64,000 nt of DNA from Amycolatopsis antarctica (GCF_002262875.1 NZ_NKYE01000020.1:58766-122765), one strand, 5' to 3'. Positions 53,523 to 62,967 are shown, counted from the stretch's first letter. Numbers and translations: made by a program. Notes: generated by a model not told the origin, from the sequence alone.

Positions 53523-54149
53523 ATGCGTTTCCGGCCGATCACCCCGGACCTGCTGACGACCGAGCTCGCCGAACGCATCCTCGGCGCCGAGGTCCCGCAC
53601 CTGCGGGTGGCGATCGACGGGGCGGCTGAGGCCACCGCCACCGGCGAGCTCGCCGACGCGCTCACCGGGCCCCTGCGCGTCGGCGGTCGCGAGGTGCTGC
53701 GGGTGTCGGCCGGCGACTTCCTGCGTCCCGCCTCGCTGCGCTTCGAACGTGGCCGCACCGATCCGGACAGCCGGTTCGAGGACTGGCTGGACACCGGCGC
53801 GCTGTCCCGCGAGGTGCTCGGGCCGCTCGCGCCGGGAGGCAGCGGTGAAGCGCTGCCCGCTCTCCGGAACCCCGTCACCGACCGGGCCCGGCGGCTGCCG
53901 CGCATCCGCCTCGGCGTACCGGGGGTCCTGCTGCTGGACGGGGAACTCCTGCTCGGGCGCGGCCTTGACGTGGACCTGACCGTGCACCTGTGGCTCTCAC
54001 CCCCGGCGCTGGAGCGCCGGATCCCGCCGGACGCCCGATGGGCGCTGCCCGCCTACGCCCGGTACGAACGCGAGGTCGCTCCGGCATCGGTGGCGGACGT
54101 GGTCGTGCGGGTGGACCATCCGCGCAACCCCGCCGTCCGGGTGCGCTGA
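53523..54149 (+). CDS. Uridine kinase-like protein lacking a P-loop
   Basis: The 208-residue protein resembles actinobacterial proteins annotated as uridine kinase (RVSAGDFLRPASLRFERGRTDPDSRFEDWLD, VLLLDGELLLGRGLDVDLTVHLWLSP). At the Walker A position it has DGAAEATATGELAD, with no GKS/T lysine. Phosphate transfer by the usual mechanism is therefore doubtful. It could be a degenerate or regulatory paralogue. Confidence 0.8.
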   Translation: MRFRPITPDLLTTELAERILGAEVPHLRVAIDGAAEATATGELADALTGPLRVGGREVLRVSAGDFLRPASLRFERGRTDPDSRFEDWLDTGALSREVLGPLAPGGSGEALPALRNPVTDRARRLPRIRLGVPGVLLLDGELLLGRGLDVDLTVHLWLSPPALERRIPPDARWALPAYARYEREVAPASVADVVVRVDHPRNPAVRVR

Positions 54150-54165
54150 CCCGCGCGCCGGATGC

Positions 54166-55323
54166 TCAGCGGCGGACCGCCACCGGCGCGCCGTCGAGCA
54201 TCCCGGCGAGGCGTCCGGCGAGCACGTCCCAGCGCCAGTGCTCACTCACCCACTCGCGGCCCGCCTGCCCCATTCGGCTCGCCCGGACCGGGTCGGCGAG
54301 CAGGGCGGCGACCGTGTCCGCGAGCTGGCCCAGTTCTCGGCCGTCCACCACGTGCCCGGTGACCTCGTCCAGCACGGTCTCCGGCGCTCCGCCGGAGCGG
54401 CCCGCCACCACGGGCAGCCCGGTCGCGGACGCCTCCAGATAGACGATGCCCAGGCCCTCGACGTCCAGGCCGCGGCCGCGGGTGCGTGCGGGCATGGCGA
54501 AGACGTCCCCAGCGGCGTAGTGCGCGGGCAGTTCCTCCCAGGGCACCGAACCGGTCAGCACCACGTCGTCGGTCACGCCGTGCTCGCGCGCCAGCGTGGT
54601 CAGCGTCTTCCGGTACGGTCCGCCGCCCACGATCAGCAGCGCGGCCTCGGGCACCTGCCTGCGGATCTCCGGCAGTGCGCGCACGAGCATGTCCTGGCCC
54701 TTGCGCGGCACCAGGCGGGACACGCACACCACCGTCGGCCGGTCGCCGAGCCCGTGCCTGCGCCGGATCTCCTCCCGCGCGCCGGGGTCCGGCCGGAACA
54801 CCGCCGGGTCGACCCCGGAGGGCAGGTGCTCCAGGCCGGCCATCGGCCCGAAGGCGGCGGCGAAGCGGCCACGGGTGTACTCGCTGACGTAGGTGACGAC
54901 GTCCGCCGTGTCGCCGATCCGGCGCAGGGCCTGCCGGGCCGCGGGCAGCATCGACCAGCCGACCTCGTGCCCGTGCGTGCAGGCCACGATCCGCCGTACA
55001 CCCGCGTCACGCAGTGGCCTGCCCAGCAGGGCCAGCGGGGCGGCGGCACCGAACCAGACGGCCTCGCAACCGGCCGAGCGGACGATCTCACGGGCTCGCC
55101 GGAGCACGTCGGGCGTCGGCAGCATCAGCGAGGTGGGATGCCGGACCACTTCGAACGGCACGCCCGCGTCGAACTCGGTGTGCGAACCCGAACCTGATTC
55201 CCAGGACGGCGCGTAGACGACGAGGTCCTCGGGCCGTAACCGCATCGCCAGCGCGTGCAGATACGACTGGATGCCGCCGGGGCGCGGAGGGAAGTCGTTG
55301 GTCACCAGCAGGGTCTTGCGCAC
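54166..55323 (-). CDS. pimB: GT4 mannosyltransferase, PimB'-like
   Basis: The 385-residue GT-B fold protein has NDFPPRPGGIQSYLHALA, TYVSEYTRGRFAAAFG, SRLVPRKGQDMLVRALP and EGLGIVYLEASATGLPVVAGRSGG (donor-binding EX7E). This pattern matches PimB', which adds the second mannose of phosphatidylinositol mannosides from GDP-mannose. Synteny with the mycobacterial pimB'-NlpC/P60 block supports it. The start is GTG. Confidence 0.88.
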   Translation of the reverse strand: MRKTLLVTNDFPPRPGGIQSYLHALAMRLRPEDLVVYAPSWESGSGSHTEFDAGVPFEVVRHPTSLMLPTPDVLRRAREIVRSAGCEAVWFGAAAPLALLGRPLRDAGVRRIVACTHGHEVGWSMLPAARQALRRIGDTADVVTYVSEYTRGRFAAAFGPMAGLEHLPSGVDPAVFRPDPGAREEIRRRHGLGDRPTVVCVSRLVPRKGQDMLVRALPEIRRQVPEAALLIVGGGPYRKTLTTLAREHGVTDDVVLTGSVPWEELPAHYAAGDVFAMPARTRGRGLDVEGLGIVYLEASATGLPVVAGRSGGAPETVLDEVTGHVVDGRELGQLADTVAALLADPVRASRMGQAGREWVSEHWRWDVLAGRLAGMLDGAPVAVRR

Positions 55324-55426
55324 CGCCCGAGGCTACCGCCCGGCCCGCACCCGCCGAACGGGCGCGGCGAATCCCTCGGCCGCCCATGGGCGAACCAGAC
55401 TGATCCAGATCACCGAACACGGAAAC

Positions 55427-55468
55427 GGCGCCGGGGTGGCACCGCTTTCGCGATACCACCCCGGCGCC
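55427..55468 (-). terminator. Hairpin after the NlpC/P60 gene
   Basis: Perfect 13-bp arms GGCGCCGGGGTGG and CCACCCCGGCGCC flank a 16-base loop, 40 bp past the stop at 55508. Confidence 0.75.
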
Positions 55469-55507
55469 GATACGACCGTGCGATGCTTCTGTGTTCGATG
55501 CGTCCGA

Positions 55508-56560
55508 TCAGCCCGGACGGCGAGCGCCGCTGAACTCCTTCTGCAGCGCCGAGACCTTGACGACGTCGCCCGAGGTCGGAGCGTGCACCATCTGGCCGTT
55601 GCCGATGTAGATGCCGACATGGGACACCGGCGAGTAGAAGAACACCAGGTCACCCGGCTGGAGCTGGTCACGCGGGACCGACTGGCCGAAGGTGGCCTGG
55701 GCCCGGCTGGACCGCGGCAGGCTGATGCCCGCCTGCTTGTACGCCCAGGAGGTGAGGCCGGAGCAGTCGAACTGGCCCGGGCCGGTGGCACCCCAGACGT
55801 ACGGGCTGCCGCGCTTGCCGAGCGCCGCGTTGACGGCGGTCTGCGCGGCGTCGCCCGGAGCCTTGATGTCGGTGGGCGGTTCCTCGCCCTCGTCGCCCTG
55901 CTCGGCCCGGTCCTCGTCGCTGAGCGAACCGCTGGCCTCCTCGAGCTCCTTCATCTGGCTGTCCAGGGCCGACTTGCGCGACTCGATGTCCGAGGTCAGC
56001 TTCGCCGCGTCGTCCTTCGCCGTCTGGGCACGACCCTGCGCGTCGGCGGCCTGCTGCTGCGCGGCCGTCGTCTGCGCGGTGGCGTCGGTGAGGTTGCTCA
56101 ACGCCTTGTTCTGGTCGTTGGCCAGTACACCGAGGGCCGAGGAGCGGTCCAGGAAGTCCTGCGCCGAGGTACCGGTGAGGAGCGCGGACATCTTGTTGAG
56201 CTGCGCACCGCTGGTGAACGAGGCGTCGGCGAAGCGGTCGACGTCGAGGCGGAAACGCTCCTCGTTCTCGGTCGCCTGACCCTGGGCCTGTTTGGACTTC
56301 TCCAGGTCGCCGTTCGCGACATCGAGTTCGCCCTGACGGGCGGCCAGGTCGTCCTTCGCCTTGAGCAGGTCCTCGTTGATCTTCTCGGCCTGACCGGCGA
56401 GCTCGCGGTACTTGGTGAGTTCCTCGGAGGACGTCGGGGGATTCTGGGGGGCGGGGTTGGGAGCGGCGGTTGCCGATGACTGGCTGAAACTCACGGCCGC
56501 GATGACGGCGGTGGCTGCCAGAGCACCTGACACAACACGCTTCACGGGATGCGACTGCAC
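55508..56560 (-). CDS. NlpC/P60 (C40) peptidoglycan endopeptidase
   Basis: The 350-residue secreted protein has a signal segment (about 5-33), a long coiled coil (about 45-225, rich in Ala, Gln, Asp, Glu) and a C-terminal NlpC/P60 domain (about 245-350). Catalytic Cys is in FDCSGLTSWAY and His in SHVGIYIGNG. It resembles RipA/RipD-type enzymes that cut peptidoglycan stem peptides. The GTG at 56560 is preferred because AAAGGAG lies 11 bp before it; a GTG at 56590 adds ten residues. Confidence 0.9.
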   Translation of the reverse strand: MQSHPVKRVVSGALAATAVIAAVSFSQSSATAAPNPAPQNPPTSSEELTKYRELAGQAEKINEDLLKAKDDLAARQGELDVANGDLEKSKQAQGQATENEERFRLDVDRFADASFTSGAQLNKMSALLTGTSAQDFLDRSSALGVLANDQNKALSNLTDATAQTTAAQQQAADAQGRAQTAKDDAAKLTSDIESRKSALDSQMKELEEASGSLSDEDRAEQGDEGEEPPTDIKAPGDAAQTAVNAALGKRGSPYVWGATGPGQFDCSGLTSWAYKQAGISLPRSSRAQATFGQSVPRDQLQPGDLVFFYSPVSHVGIYIGNGQMVHAPTSGDVVKVSALQKEFSGARRPG

Positions 56561-57042
56561 GTCGCGCGTGTCTCCTTTGCTGTCGGCCACCTACCGGACA
56601 CCGCGCCGCGTCGAGGTCGGGGGCCCTCGTCGTGACCTGCCGACGAGCGGACCGCGTGCGAACGCGGGCACTCACTTCGGCAAACGGTGTGTTCCACCGC
56701 TCCAGACACGGCGGTACCCCGGCTAGGCGGTACTGCATCTGGAAGAGCGCAGTGGCTCCGGCACGGTTCCCCGACGAAACCGCTTCGGCAGCGACCCCGC
56801 GTAGCCGACCCTGTTGTGCCGGCTGCCTTCCACGAGGTCTCGGCCAGGTTACGAAAGACCGGCCACCACGTCTACAGGCTGCGACCGAAAACCTGGGAAC
56901 CCTGCGCCGAGACACGGTTGGACCAGCGCCGAATCGCATTGTGTGACAGACGCAACACCCCAGCACATCACGAGGTTCGACCGTTCATCCGTTCGGATGG
57001 ACCGTTCAACGCATAGCCGACGTTCTGGTGCGGCCGGGCGTG
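56561..57042. other. 482-bp leader region of the NlpC/P60 gene
   Basis: No gene is supported here. A perfect CATCCG-TT-CGGATG hairpin (56986-56999), flanked by two copies of GACCGTTCA (56979 and 57000), lies just past the stop at 57043 and may terminate that gene. The rest should hold the NlpC promoter and a long leader. I looked for a c-di-AMP riboswitch and did not find its conserved 3' core. Confidence 0.5.
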
Positions 57043-57273
57043 TCACCCGGCGCGACGACGCCCGCCCCGCGCGGGCGGGCCGGTCTGCTCCGGGGTGACC
57101 AGTCGCAGCCGGGGCACCATGCCGGCCTCGGCCAGGGCGTCCACCGCGCGTCGCTCCTCGACGTCCCACTCGACCGCGGGCGGGGCGCCGAGCAGCACGC
57201 TGATCACGCACTCCGAACAGGCATCGCCCCGAACCTCGCACCGGTCGCAGTCAATGATCATCGTGTCGTCCAC
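57043..57273 (-). CDS. Small conserved cysteine-motif protein
   Basis: The GTG at 57273 follows GAGGGAGC and gives a 76-residue protein with DCDRCEVRGDACSECVISVLLG; its CX2C-X6-CX2C pattern could bind a metal. WDVEERRAVDALAEAGMVPRLRLVTP follows, then a basic tail. It resembles a short protein conserved near cell-wall genes in actinobacteria, function unknown. Confidence 0.75.
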   Translation of the reverse strand: MDDTMIIDCDRCEVRGDACSECVISVLLGAPPAVEWDVEERRAVDALAEAGMVPRLRLVTPEQTGPPARGGRRRAG

Positions 57274-57372
57274 GGTCGCTCCCTCGATCTGTCGGCGGCC
57301 TGTCCCGGAACCTCTCGTCCCGCTCACCAGCACGTTAGGCACGGGCACCGACAGAAAGCGCGTCCCGGGGGC

Positions 57373-59169
57373 TCAGCCCGTGGCGCCGGCGAACTCCCAG
57401 TGCCACGGTTCCTCACGCCCGCCGCCCTGCCGGGCCCAGCCGGGATGCACCCAGCCGAACGCCCGCGCGTTCGCCAGCAGCCAGCCGTGCTGGGCCGTGC
57501 CGAACGACTCCGCGCCACCGCAGAGGTCCACGGCCAGTCCCCAGCCGTGATTGCTGGTTCCTGGCACGGCCGCCAGCGACGGCTTGCGCCGGTAGAGATC
57601 CACCTGCCCGTCGAACGTGCGATACGAGTCGGTGACGCACACCGGGGCACCGAAGACGCCCGCGTAGGCCTGCGAGAGCGCCTGGAAGGACTGCGCGGCG
57701 TCGCAGCGCAGCGAGTGCGAGCCGGCGCCGATGGGGCACAGCGCCGTCGCCGGGATCAGGCCGTTCGGGAATCCGCCCCACGGGCCCACGGCCGCTCCCC
57801 CGCCGGCACCCCGTGTCCCGGCCGGCAGTTCCACGCCGCCGCACCGCCAGGTGAGTTCGCCATCGGCCCTGGCGGGCACCGGTTCCGCCTGCCGGGCACC
57901 CAGCGCCGGACGGGACGCACCCAGGACGTCCGCAGCGGTCGGCAGGTCCGTCACCACGACACCGGCGAGCCTGGCGTCCGCGGCGAGCATGGTGCGCTCG
58001 TCGAGCACGATCCCGACGGACTGCACCCCGTACCGGGCGGGCCCGAGGAACACGAGGTCACCGGGCCGTACGTCGGCGGGTGGCACCGGGACACCGGTGG
58101 CGAACTGCTCGGCGGCCGCCGCGGGAACGCCCAGACCGCCGTACACCGCGTGCACGAGCCCGTCGCAGGAGTACGCCCTTGGCCCCGCGCCGGACTCGCC
58201 CGGCACGTACGGCAGGCCCAGCGCGGCGATCCCGGCGGTGACGGCGGCGACGGTCTCCTCGGGCAGCACCAGCAGCCGCTCCCCCGCGTCGGTGGCCTCG
58301 GCGACGCCCGCCTGGGCCGCCCCGGCGGAGCCGGTCGACGGGGACAGGCCCGGCGGCAGAGCGGCCGGATCGCGCAGCCGGGACGCCGGGGGCGGGCTGA
58401 TTCCGGCCGCGGCGAGCCGGTCGGTGTATGCCTTCCAGTTCGCGGCCGTCGCGGCGTTGCGATCGGCCTGGGCCCGCTGCTGTGCGACGACGGCGGCGTT
58501 CGCCTCGTCGATCGGGGCGGTCAGTTCGGCGGAGACGGCGTCGGCGCGGTTCGTCGCGTCGCCCTCCCTTCGCTGCACGTCCGCCTTCCGCTCCGCGGCC
58601 GTCCGTTCGACACCCGCGGCGGCCGACTCGGCGTCCCGCGCGGCCCGCTGGCGGTCCATCGCCCCGAGCAGCCGACGGTCCTGCGCCTCGGTGAGCGAGC
58701 GGACCAGCGAGGTGCCGTCGAGCAGATCTCTGGGGTTGTCCACGGTCATCGCCAGCCGGAGCTGATCCGGCCTGCCCATCGCGGTGAACACCCGCCGGGA
58801 GTAGTCGTCGACCTCCTGCTGCTGTGCGAGGACGGCCTGGTCTGCGGCGCGGCGTTCCGCGGCTGCCCTGGCCAGTTCGGCGGCCGCCTCGGTAGCGGAG
58901 TCCTGTGCGGAACGGGCGAGCCCGGCGAGGTCGTCGAGCTCACGCTGGACCTCGGCGGCCGTCCGCTGCAGCCGGGCCAGCTCCGGCCCCGCGAACGCCT
59001 CACCGGGCCGCGGGTCCGGGGTGGCGGCACCGGGCGCGACGCCGGCTTCCAGTCGCGGTTCGGGCGGTTGCGCGGGCGGTTGCGCCCCGGCGGGCGCGGC
59101 GGCGAGGGTCAACGCGAGCGCCGACACGACGGGCAACACGGCGGACAACCGGAGGGCACGAGCCCGCAT
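57373..59169 (-). CDS. Coiled-coil / degenerate NlpC / M15 peptidase fusion
   Basis: The 598-residue secreted protein has a signal peptide (1-29), a long coiled coil (about 60-245), an NlpC/P60-like domain (about 300-400) and a C-terminal M15 (VanY-like) carboxypeptidase domain (about 480-598). The NlpC Cys is kept (Cys335, YSCDGLVHAVY), but the His position reads QSVGIVL, so that domain is probably inactive. M15 zinc ligands His541, Asp548 and His590 are present (SNHGWGLAVDL, EPWHWEF). GGAGG precedes the ATG. Confidence 0.88.
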   Translation of the reverse strand: MRARALRLSAVLPVVSALALTLAAAPAGAQPPAQPPEPRLEAGVAPGAATPDPRPGEAFAGPELARLQRTAAEVQRELDDLAGLARSAQDSATEAAAELARAAAERRAADQAVLAQQQEVDDYSRRVFTAMGRPDQLRLAMTVDNPRDLLDGTSLVRSLTEAQDRRLLGAMDRQRAARDAESAAAGVERTAAERKADVQRREGDATNRADAVSAELTAPIDEANAAVVAQQRAQADRNAATAANWKAYTDRLAAAGISPPPASRLRDPAALPPGLSPSTGSAGAAQAGVAEATDAGERLLVLPEETVAAVTAGIAALGLPYVPGESGAGPRAYSCDGLVHAVYGGLGVPAAAAEQFATGVPVPPADVRPGDLVFLGPARYGVQSVGIVLDERTMLAADARLAGVVVTDLPTAADVLGASRPALGARQAEPVPARADGELTWRCGGVELPAGTRGAGGGAAVGPWGGFPNGLIPATALCPIGAGSHSLRCDAAQSFQALSQAYAGVFGAPVCVTDSYRTFDGQVDLYRRKPSLAAVPGTSNHGWGLAVDLCGGAESFGTAQHGWLLANARAFGWVHPGWARQGGGREEPWHWEFAGATG

Positions 59170-59314
59170 CGCACCTCCACTACGTCAGGTGGAACGGGTG
59201 CCGGGCGGATCCGTGGCCCCCAACCAGGTTCAACGCGGCCGGCACCGCCCGGGTCACGCCCCGGGCGGGTGACGGAGATTGCGGTTGCGCATCGGCGGCC
59301 CGGCCGGGAGCCGG

Positions 59315-60712
59315 TCAGGTGCGGCCGAGCCTGCGCAGCAGCACGACCGAGGGCACGGCGTGCGCACCCGCCTGCCGCACCGATTCGGCGACGGCACGGT
59401 CCGAGGTGGCCACCACCACCGGTCTGCCGTCCGGCTCGGCGGCGACCAGCGAGCGAATCACGTCGTCGGCGAGGACGCCCCTGTCGGAGAACAACACGCG
59501 TACGCCCCGGGCCGCCGCCGCCGGCACCGACAGCACCCCAGCGCCGTCCCAGACGACGGTGACCTCCGCTCCGAGGCGTGCGGTGAGCGCGCCGAGCTGC
59601 TGGACGAGGCGATCGCGCTGGTCCGCCAGCGGGAGATCCGGGTAGCCGGTCTTGGTGACGTTGTAACCGTCGACGACGAGGTGCATGCCGGGCAGGGCGA
59701 GGAGTTGTTCGAGGGCGCCCACGTCCTGCACCCGGCCGCCGAGGCCGCTGCCCGAACGGACGCCCGCCACCGTGTCGGCCGGACGACGTCCGGTGGCGGC
59801 GGCGGGCAGGGACAGCTCGTGGCGCAGGCCGCCCGCGATACCGTCCAGGGTGTCCACCAGCAGCGCGAGCCGCACCTCGTCGGCCTGGCGGGCCTCCCGG
59901 GCGGCCTGGCGGGCGGTACGGGCCTCCGCGGTGGCCCGTTCGGCGCGCGTCCGCTCGGTGTCCACCCGGGAGCGCTCACGGTCGAGCTGGGCCCGCAGTG
60001 CGGCCACCTCCTCGCCGTCCCGCTGCCCGGTCGCCTCGGTCTCCGAGCGCGCGGCCTCGGCGGCGTCGCGGGCCCTGCGTAACTGGACGCCCTGCTCGCG
60101 CAGTCTGCCGCGCAACCGGTCCAGTTCCGCCTCCCGTTCGCCGCGGGCGCGATCGGCCGCGCCGAGGGCGTCGGCGAGTTCGGCGCGCACCGCCTCCAGC
60201 TCGGTCTCCAGCCGCAGAGCGCGCGCGGCCGCCGCGTCGCGTTCGGCGCGCAGGGTCGTCTCCTCGGCGTTCTTGGCGACCAGTCGGACGCGCGAGCTCG
60301 CGTCCGACTCGCCGAGCAGCACGGCGGCGGCAGCGGCGGCGACGGAATCGGCGGCGTTCGGGTCGAGGGCGTCCTGCCGGTGCTCGCGCAGCCACTCCAG
60401 GACGGCCACCCGGAAGGCACCCGAGTCGCGCAGGGTGCCGAGCAGGGCCGTCCGGCCGAGCCTGGCCCGTTTCGCCGGGGCGAAGCGGGCCACCGGCCGG
60501 AGCTGCCGCGGCACGTCCACCGGCGGCAGTTTGCCCAGCGCCGCGGCGGCCAGTTCGGCGACCCGGTCGCGCACGGCCTCGGGCAGCCCATCCCAGTCCA
60601 CAGTGGACTGCCCCGCGGGAGTGCTCGCCGGGTTCTCCGGCACGCCGGGCTCGGACGGGCCACTATGCGGACCGGGACGCTCCGGCCCGTCGGGCTGGGG
60701 CGACGGGAACAT
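59315..60712 (-). CDS. NYN-domain (YacP/PIN-like) putative RNase
   Basis: The 465-residue protein has a low-complexity N-terminus, a central coiled coil rich in Glu, Arg and Ala (about 155-285), and a C-terminal NYN domain (about 340-465; VVDGYNVTKTGYPDLPL, VVWDGAG, SDRGVLADDVIRSL, VVVATSDRAV). The four acidic positions needed for metal binding appear kept. Such proteins are predicted RNases acting in RNA processing. It is divergent from the DEDD nuclease gene. Confidence 0.88.
   Translation of the reverse strand: MFPSPQPDGPERPGPHSGPSEPGVPENPASTPAGQSTVDWDGLPEAVRDRVAELAAAALGKLPPVDVPRQLRPVARFAPAKRARLGRTALLGTLRDSGAFRVAVLEWLREHRQDALDPNAADSVAAAAAAVLLGESDASSRVRLVAKNAEETTLRAERDAAAARALRLETELEAVRAELADALGAADRARGEREAELDRLRGRLREQGVQLRRARDAAEAARSETEATGQRDGEEVAALRAQLDRERSRVDTERTRAERATAEARTARQAAREARQADEVRLALLVDTLDGIAGGLRHELSLPAAATGRRPADTVAGVRSGSGLGGRVQDVGALEQLLALPGMHLVVDGYNVTKTGYPDLPLADQRDRLVQQLGALTARLGAEVTVVWDGAGVLSVPAAAARGVRVLFSDRGVLADDVIRSLVAAEPDGRPVVVATSDRAVAESVRQAGAHAVPSVVLLRRLGRT
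60596..60608. repeat. GTCCA-N3-TGGAC palindrome, copy 9
   Basis: GTCCACAGTGGAC inside the NYN gene, again read as Ser-Thr-Val-Asp with ACT. Confidence 0.8.
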
Positions 60713-60864
60713 CGCACCAGGCTAACGCCGACCGGCAACGGCGCAGCCCCAATCCGTGCGCAACCCCCTTCCCGGGGCGGGATTCGCCTGGCCGGGGGCC
60801 ATCCCACCTGGCAGGACGGCGGGTGCCCGGAAGTTGTCGGTGGGGTGATCTAGTTTTCCCGCCG

Positions 60865-62571
60865 ATGGACAGCACCGGCAGTCAACTCGCCTTCGACGAA
60901 CTCGGCACCCCGTTGCGGGACACCACCTTCGTCGTGTTCGACCTGGAGACCACCGGGACCAGGCCCGGGCCGCACGGCATCACCGAGATCGGGGCGGTCA
61001 AGGTGCGCGGCGGCCGGGTGCTCGGCGAGTTCGGGACCTTCGTGAACCCGGGCATGCCGATCCCGCCGCAGATCGTGTCGCTGACGGGCATCACCACGGC
61101 GATGGTGCACGACGCGCCGTCGATCGACCGGGTGCTGCCGTCGTTCCTGGAGTTCATCGGCGGCGCCGTGCTGGTCGCCCACAACGCGCCGTTCGACACC
61201 GGGTTCATGCGGGCGGCGTGCCAGGCGCACGGTTACCCGTGGCCCCGTGCCGCCGTTGTCTGCACCGTCCGGCTGGCGCGGCGGGTGGTGCCCCGCGAGG
61301 ACACCCCCAGCTATCGGCTCTCGGCGCTGGCCGCGCTGTTCGGGGCGGGCACGGTGCCGAACCACCGGGCACTCGACGACGCCCGCGCGACCGTCGACGT
61401 GCTGCACGGCCTGCTGGAACGGGTAGGCGGGCTGGGCGTGCACTCGCTGGAGGAACTGCTCGACTACCTGCCGGAGGTCACGGCAGCACAGCGTCGCAAA
61501 CGGCAGCTGGCGGCCGACCTGCCGTCGGCGCCCGGGGTGTACCTGTTCCGCGGCCCGAACGAGGAGGTGCTCTACGTCGGCACCGCCTCCGACCTGCGGC
61601 GCCGGGTCCGGCAGTACTTCACCGGTTCGGAGAGCCGCGGCCGGATCCGCGAGATGGTCGCGCTGGCGATCCGGGTGGACACCGTGGAGTGCGCGCATTC
61701 GCTCGAGGCACAGGTGCGGGAACTGCGGTTGATCGCCGCCCATCGCCCCGCCTACAACCGCCGGTCGAAGAATCCCCGGTCGGCCTGGTGGATCGCGCTC
61801 ACCGAGGAGGCGTTCCCCCGGCTGTCGGTGATACGGCTGCCCCGGGACGGGGTGCTGGGCCCGTTCCGTACGCAGGCCACCGCCCGGCTGGCGGTGGACA
61901 CGCTCGCCGGAGCGGCCGGGCTGCGCACGTGTACGCAGCGCATCCCCGCCACCGGCTCGGACGGCAGCGCGTGTGTGCTGCTCGAACTGGGACGCTGCGG
62001 CGGGCCGTGTATCGGCAGGCAGGCGGTCGGCGAGTACTCCCCCGCGGTCGATTCGGTGGCGGAGCTGTTCTCCGGGCACGGCAGCGAGCCGGTGCGCAGC
62101 GCGTTGCGGCAGCTCGACGAGCTGGCCGCGGCGAACCACTTCGAGCAGGCCGCCCGCAGGCGGGACGAACTGGCCTCGCTGATGCGGTCCCTGGACCGCG
62201 CACATCGCTACGCGGCGCTGGCCGGTGTTCCCGAGCTGATCGCGGCCTGCCCGGACGGCGGGGGCGGCTGGGAGTTCGCGGTGATCCGGTACGGCAGGCT
62301 CGCGTCGGCGGGTGTCGCGCGCCGGGGCGTGCCGCCGATGCCGGTGGTCGAGTCGCTGGTGGCCGGCGCCGAGACGGTCCTGCCGGGGCCGGGGCCGCTG
62401 CACGGCGGCGGCAGTGAGGAGATCGGCATTCTGCTGCGCTGGCTCGGACGGCCGGGGGTGCGGCTGGTTCGCAGCGCGGTGCCGTGGTCGGAACCGGCGC
62501 ACAGCGGTGCCCGCTGGCGGAACTGGGTGGATCAGGTGGCGGCGGCGACCGACCTGGAGCGCGTCGGCTGA
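60865..62571 (+). CDS. DEDD exonuclease with UvrC-like GIY-YIG domain
   Basis: The 568-residue protein has an N-terminal DnaQ-type 3'-5' exonuclease (about 15-180; VFDLETTGT, HNAPFDTGF, HRALDDARATVDV). A GIY-YIG domain follows (about 218-300; APGVYLFRGPNEEVLYVGTASDLRRRVRQYF), then a UvrC-like middle. This is the Rv2191/Cho-like architecture and suggests a repair nuclease that incises and trims DNA. The ATG at 60865 is close to a -10-like TAGTTT and may be leaderless. Confidence 0.93.
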   Translation: MDSTGSQLAFDELGTPLRDTTFVVFDLETTGTRPGPHGITEIGAVKVRGGRVLGEFGTFVNPGMPIPPQIVSLTGITTAMVHDAPSIDRVLPSFLEFIGGAVLVAHNAPFDTGFMRAACQAHGYPWPRAAVVCTVRLARRVVPREDTPSYRLSALAALFGAGTVPNHRALDDARATVDVLHGLLERVGGLGVHSLEELLDYLPEVTAAQRRKRQLAADLPSAPGVYLFRGPNEEVLYVGTASDLRRRVRQYFTGSESRGRIREMVALAIRVDTVECAHSLEAQVRELRLIAAHRPAYNRRSKNPRSAWWIALTEEAFPRLSVIRLPRDGVLGPFRTQATARLAVDTLAGAAGLRTCTQRIPATGSDGSACVLLELGRCGGPCIGRQAVGEYSPAVDSVAELFSGHGSEPVRSALRQLDELAAANHFEQAARRRDELASLMRSLDRAHRYAALAGVPELIAACPDGGGGWEFAVIRYGRLASAGVARRGVPPMPVVESLVAGAETVLPGPGPLHGGGSEEIGILLRWLGRPGVRLVRSAVPWSEPAHSGARWRNWVDQVAAATDLERVG

Positions 62572-62629
62572 ACGGCCGGGCGGCTACCATCGGCGGCGTC
62601 AAGCCCGTGCCCTTGAGGAGGACATTCCG

Positions 62630-62911
62630 GTGATCACTGCGATCGTACTGATTCACGCCGTGGCGGAGAGCATTCCCGATGCCGCGCAGTCGATCGCGGA
62701 GCTGGACGGGGTCGAGGAGGTGTACTCCTGTGCGGGCGAGGTCGATCTGATCGCGGTGATCCGGGTGGCCGCGCACGAGGACCTCGCCGACCTCATCCCG
62801 GCTCGCATCGGCAAGGTGGCGGGCGTCCTCGACACCGACACCCACATCGCGTTCCGCTCGTACTCCAGGACCGACACCGAGTCGGCGTTCGACATCGGTG
62901 TCGCCGACTGA
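62630..62911 (+). CDS. Stand-alone Lrp/AsnC ligand-binding domain
   Basis: The 93-residue protein is only the RAM (ligand-binding) half of an Lrp/AsnC regulator: VITAIVLIHAVAESIPDAAQSIAELDGVEEVYSCAGEVDLIAVIRV. There is no DNA-binding helix-turn-helix. GAGGAGG precedes the GTG. Such single domains may sense amino acids and bind partner proteins. It is probably co-transcribed with the nuclease upstream. Confidence 0.9.
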   Translation: MITAIVLIHAVAESIPDAAQSIAELDGVEEVYSCAGEVDLIAVIRVAAHEDLADLIPARIGKVAGVLDTDTHIAFRSYSRTDTESAFDIGVAD

Positions 62912-62967
62912 TTACGCCCGCCACCGGCTGACCTGACCGCCGGGCGACCGGGCGGCACCCGACCATA

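Noticed and set aside
56561..57042. c-di-AMP (ydaO-type) riboswitch before the NlpC/P60 gene
   Set aside because: The gene type and long leader fit, but the conserved 3' core (CAGCTAACC...GTAGGC) is not found on the minus strand.
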